Assembly: GCA_005502445.1 (NCBI GenBank)
Contig: SCPB01000017.1
Coordinates: forward strand, 1-48,798
Length of the DNA stretch: 48,798 nt
Direction of reading: 5' to 3'
DNA from: Microbacteriaceae bacterium X2B
Lineage (GTDB): Bacteria > Actinomycetota > Actinomycetes > Actinomycetales > Microbacteriaceae
A program made the translations under genes and the position numbers. Positions 46,743 through 48,798 of the stretch are shown one piece after another. Numbering within the stretch: position 1 is the first letter of the stretch; every line of letters begins with the position of its first letter. The notes below the pieces were generated by a model. It was not told where the DNA came from and searched no databases. It saw only the letters and a program-made list of their open reading frames with translations.

Positions 46743-47918
46743 ATGCGCGTCGTCATCGCGAGCCGCATCTTCTCGCCCGAGCCCGCGGCCGCGGCGTTCC
46801 GGCTGGAGGCGCTCGCGACGGCGCTCGCGGCGCGCGGCCACGAGGTCGAGGTGCTCACGAGCCGCCCGCCCGCCGCCCAGCCCATCGCCGATCCGCCCGG
46901 AGTGCGCGTGCGCCGGGCTCCCGTGCTGCGCGATGCGGGCGGCGCCGTGCGGGGCTATCTGCAGTACCTGAGCTTCGACGTGCCGCTCGTGCTGCGCCTG
47001 CTTCTCGTGCGCCGTCCGGATGCCGTCGTCGTCGAGCCTCCGCCGACGACCGGCGCCGTGGTGCGGGCGGTGTGCGCGCTGCGCCGCATCCCCTACGTGT
47101 ACTATGCCGCGGACATCCTCGCCGATGCCGCGCGCAGCGCCGGCAGCCCGTCGTCGGTCGTCGCCGTCGTGCGCCTGCTCGAGCGCGGGTCGTGGCGCGG
47201 CGCCGCGCGCGTGCTCTCGGTCTCGCCGACCGTCACGGCGCGGCTGCGTGAGCTCGGGGTCGCCGCCGACCGCATCGCCGAGGTCGGCAACGGCATCGAC
47301 ACGAGCGTGTTCACCGACGCGGGCGAGGCCGTCGAGCGCGACGAACCCTACGCCCTCTACGCGGGCACGGCGAGCGAAGTGCACGGAGCCGGCGTCTTCG
47401 TCGAGGCGATCGCGAGGGTCACCGGGATGCGCCTGGTGTTCCTCGGCGCCGGGGTCGAGCGCGCAGCCCTGCGGCAGCGGGCCGAGTCGATCGCGCCGGG
47501 GCGGGTCGAGTTCCACGACACGGTCGGCGCCGCCGAGGTCGCCCGCTGGCTGCGCGGTGCGCGCGTCGCGGTTGCGAGCGTCAAGCCCGAGGGCGGCTAC
47601 GGCTTCGCCTTCCCCACCAAGCTGTACGCGGCCGCCGCCAGCGGCACGCCGCTGCTCTACGCGGGGGAGGGGCCGGGTCGCGCCTTCGCGAGCGCCGCAC
47701 CGCTCGCCGAGGCCGTCGCCCACGACCCCGCCGCGGTCGCCGAGGCGCTCATCCGCCTGCGCAACACGGCGCCGACGGCCGCGGAGCGCGCCGAGCTCGC
47801 CCGCTGGGCCCGCGGCGAGGTGTCGATCGACGCGGCGGCCGGGCGGGCGGCCGCCGCCGTCGAGGCGTGTGGGACGATGAACTCCATCCCCGACAGCAAG
47901 AGGTCCGAACACCCGTGA
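46743..47918 (+). CDS. Glycosyltransferase family 4 (WcaI-like layout)
   Basis: A 391-aa GT-B transferase. It starts MRVVIASRIFSPEPAAAAFRLEALATALAARGHEVEVLTSR, has YYAADILADAARSAG and VLSVSPTVTARLRELGVAADRIAEVGNGIDTSVFT, then a donor domain with ALYAGTASEVHGAGVFVEAI and VASVKPEGGYGFAFPTKLYAAAASGTPLLYAG. This is the layout of WcaI/FucNAc-type transferases. ATG 46743 is chosen over 46716 because the domain begins there. The next gene is coupled to it by a GTGA. Confidence 0.83.
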   Translation: MRVVIASRIFSPEPAAAAFRLEALATALAARGHEVEVLTSRPPAAQPIADPPGVRVRRAPVLRDAGGAVRGYLQYLSFDVPLVLRLLLVRRPDAVVVEPPPTTGAVVRAVCALRRIPYVYYAADILADAARSAGSPSSVVAVVRLLERGSWRGAARVLSVSPTVTARLRELGVAADRIAEVGNGIDTSVFTDAGEAVERDEPYALYAGTASEVHGAGVFVEAIARVTGMRLVFLGAGVERAALRQRAESIAPGRVEFHDTVGAAEVARWLRGARVAVASVKPEGGYGFAFPTKLYAAAASGTPLLYAGEGPGRAFASAAPLAEAVAHDPAAVAEALIRLRNTAPTAAERAELARWARGEVSIDAAAGRAAAAVEACGTMNSIPDSKRSEHP

Positions 47919-48798
47919 AGCTCATCGTCGTCACGCTGCGGCAGATCCTGCCGCTGCTGCCCGAGCGCGCCCGGTCGTTCCTCTGGGTGTATGTCGTCAC
48001 GACCTCCGCCCTGACGATCCTCGACATCGCCGCTCTCGCGCTGCTGGCTCTCTCGCTGTCGGCGATGGTCGCGAGCGAGCCCGTCGAGCTGCCGCTCATC
48101 GGAACCGTGGACGTCGACGGCTACGTGTGGATCCTCGTCGGCGTCTCCGGGCTCATCATCATCAAGTCGGCGCTGTCGGTGGTGCTGCAGTGGGTCGCCA
48201 CGCGCCGCTTCGCGTCGTTCGAGCTCGAGGTGGGCGACCGTCTGTTCGACGCGTACATCCGGGCACCGTGGACGGAACGGCTCAAGCGCAACACGGCCCA
48301 GCTCGTGCGGCTCGCCGACGTGGGGATCGCGAACGTCACCGCGGGCTTCCTCATCCCCGTGTCGACGCTCCCGAGCCTGCTGACGACCTTCGCGGCCGTG
48401 CTGGCGGTGCTCATCGTGGCGCAGCCGGTCACGGCGCTCGTGACCGTGCTCTATCTGGGCTCGATCGCGCTGCTGCTGTACTTCGTCGTCTCCCGCCGGT
48501 CGGTGCAGGCCGGTCGCGTGAACCGCGACTACTCGTTCCGGGTCGCGAGTCTCATGACCGACATGGTCGCCGCGCTCAAAGAGATCACGCTCGCGGGGAA
48601 GGCCGATCAGGTCGCGCGGGTCGTTCACGACAACCGCATCCACACGACGCGCGCTCGCGCCAACATCTCCTTTCTCGGCGCGGTGCCGAAGTTCGTGCTC
48701 GACGCCGCGCTCGTGGGCGGGTTCCTGCTGGTCGGCGGGGTCGCCTACCTGGGCGGGGGGCTGACGGAGGCCTTCGCCGCGGTCGCCCTGTTCGGGGT
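47915..48798 (+). CDS. ABC transporter, transmembrane part (incomplete at right edge)
   Basis: At least 294 codons, with no stop before the window ends. GTG at 47915 overlaps the transferase stop in GTGA, and agagg lies ahead. The translated start is VKLIVVTLRQILPLLPERAR; helices follow at about 20-45 and 65-90, then further ones. The stretch KEITLAGKADQVARV is typical of the coupling part of PglK-like type 1 ABC exporters that flip lipid-linked oligosaccharides. The ATPase domain would lie beyond the edge. It could flip the product of the preceding transferase. Confidence 0.75.
   Translation, partial: MKLIVVTLRQILPLLPERARSFLWVYVVTTSALTILDIAALALLALSLSAMVASEPVELPLIGTVDVDGYVWILVGVSGLIIIKSALSVVLQWVATRRFASFELEVGDRLFDAYIRAPWTERLKRNTAQLVRLADVGIANVTAGFLIPVSTLPSLLTTFAAVLAVLIVAQPVTALVTVLYLGSIALLLYFVVSRRSVQAGRVNRDYSFRVASLMTDMVAALKEITLAGKADQVARVVHDNRIHTTRARANISFLGAVPKFVLDAALVGGFLLVGGVAYLGGGLTEAFAAVALFG

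Overview
The window is very GC-rich, uses many GTG starts and packs its genes into operons with 1-14 bp overlaps. Split acyl-CoA carboxylase subunits (including a small epsilon subunit), a LytR-CpsA-Psr (LCP) ligase, a rhamnose pathway and a biotin ligase without a DNA-binding domain all point to an actinobacterium. The order birA - PH-domain protein - gtrA/purK - purE - LCP suggests Microbacteriaceae. That family placement is an inference from gene content and order.

Layout. 1-1350: an AbiEi/DUF559-like gene between two copies of a 68-bp palindromic element. 1375-5303: biotin-carrying acyl-CoA carboxylase alpha subunit, Maf and an RNA methyltransferase. 5479-8454: a response regulator, a histidine kinase and a second, degenerate kinase-like membrane protein. 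8498-8992: gene-free, with several hairpins. 8993-10875: acyl-CoA carboxylase epsilon and beta subunits. 11066-14776: a four-gene sialic-acid (nonulosonate) operon (polysialyltransferase-like protein, NeuA, NeuB, glycosyltransferase-like protein). 14859-18824: a four-gene salvage operon (NCS1 permease, isochorismatase-like hydrolase, ADP-ribosylglycohydrolase-like protein, PfkB kinase) that recalls E. coli yegTUV. 18825-19267: gene-free, with two 96-bp palindromic repeats and a 15-bp tandem repeat. 19268-25401: birA, PH-domain protein, UDP-glucose dehydrogenase, GtrA, PurK, PurE and LCP.

25408 to the right edge is a large cell-surface polysaccharide locus. It holds a complete dTDP-rhamnose set (rmlA, B, C, D), at least seven glycosyltransferases, an ABC exporter (Wzm/Wzt type, with a C-terminal glycan-binding domain on the ATPase), a UDP-sugar dehydrogenase and a wbpB/D/E-like set expected to make a 2,3-diacetamido-uronic acid. 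Within it, 45492-46560 is a small, more AT-rich patch with an orphan Phd-type antitoxin, a HEPN/Abi-like protein and an unassigned intrinsic terminator. The locus runs off the right edge inside an ABC-transporter membrane domain.

How it fits together: the carboxylase subunits plus BirA make carboxylated acyl-CoA for lipid synthesis. The sugar genes build activated rhamnose, uronic and probably nonulosonic acids. The glycosyltransferases assemble a glycan, Wzm/Wzt exports it and LCP could attach it to the wall. The most noteworthy items are the sialic-acid operon, the yegTUV-like salvage operon, the degenerate kinase partner, the two families of palindromic repeats and the HEPN/Abi patch.
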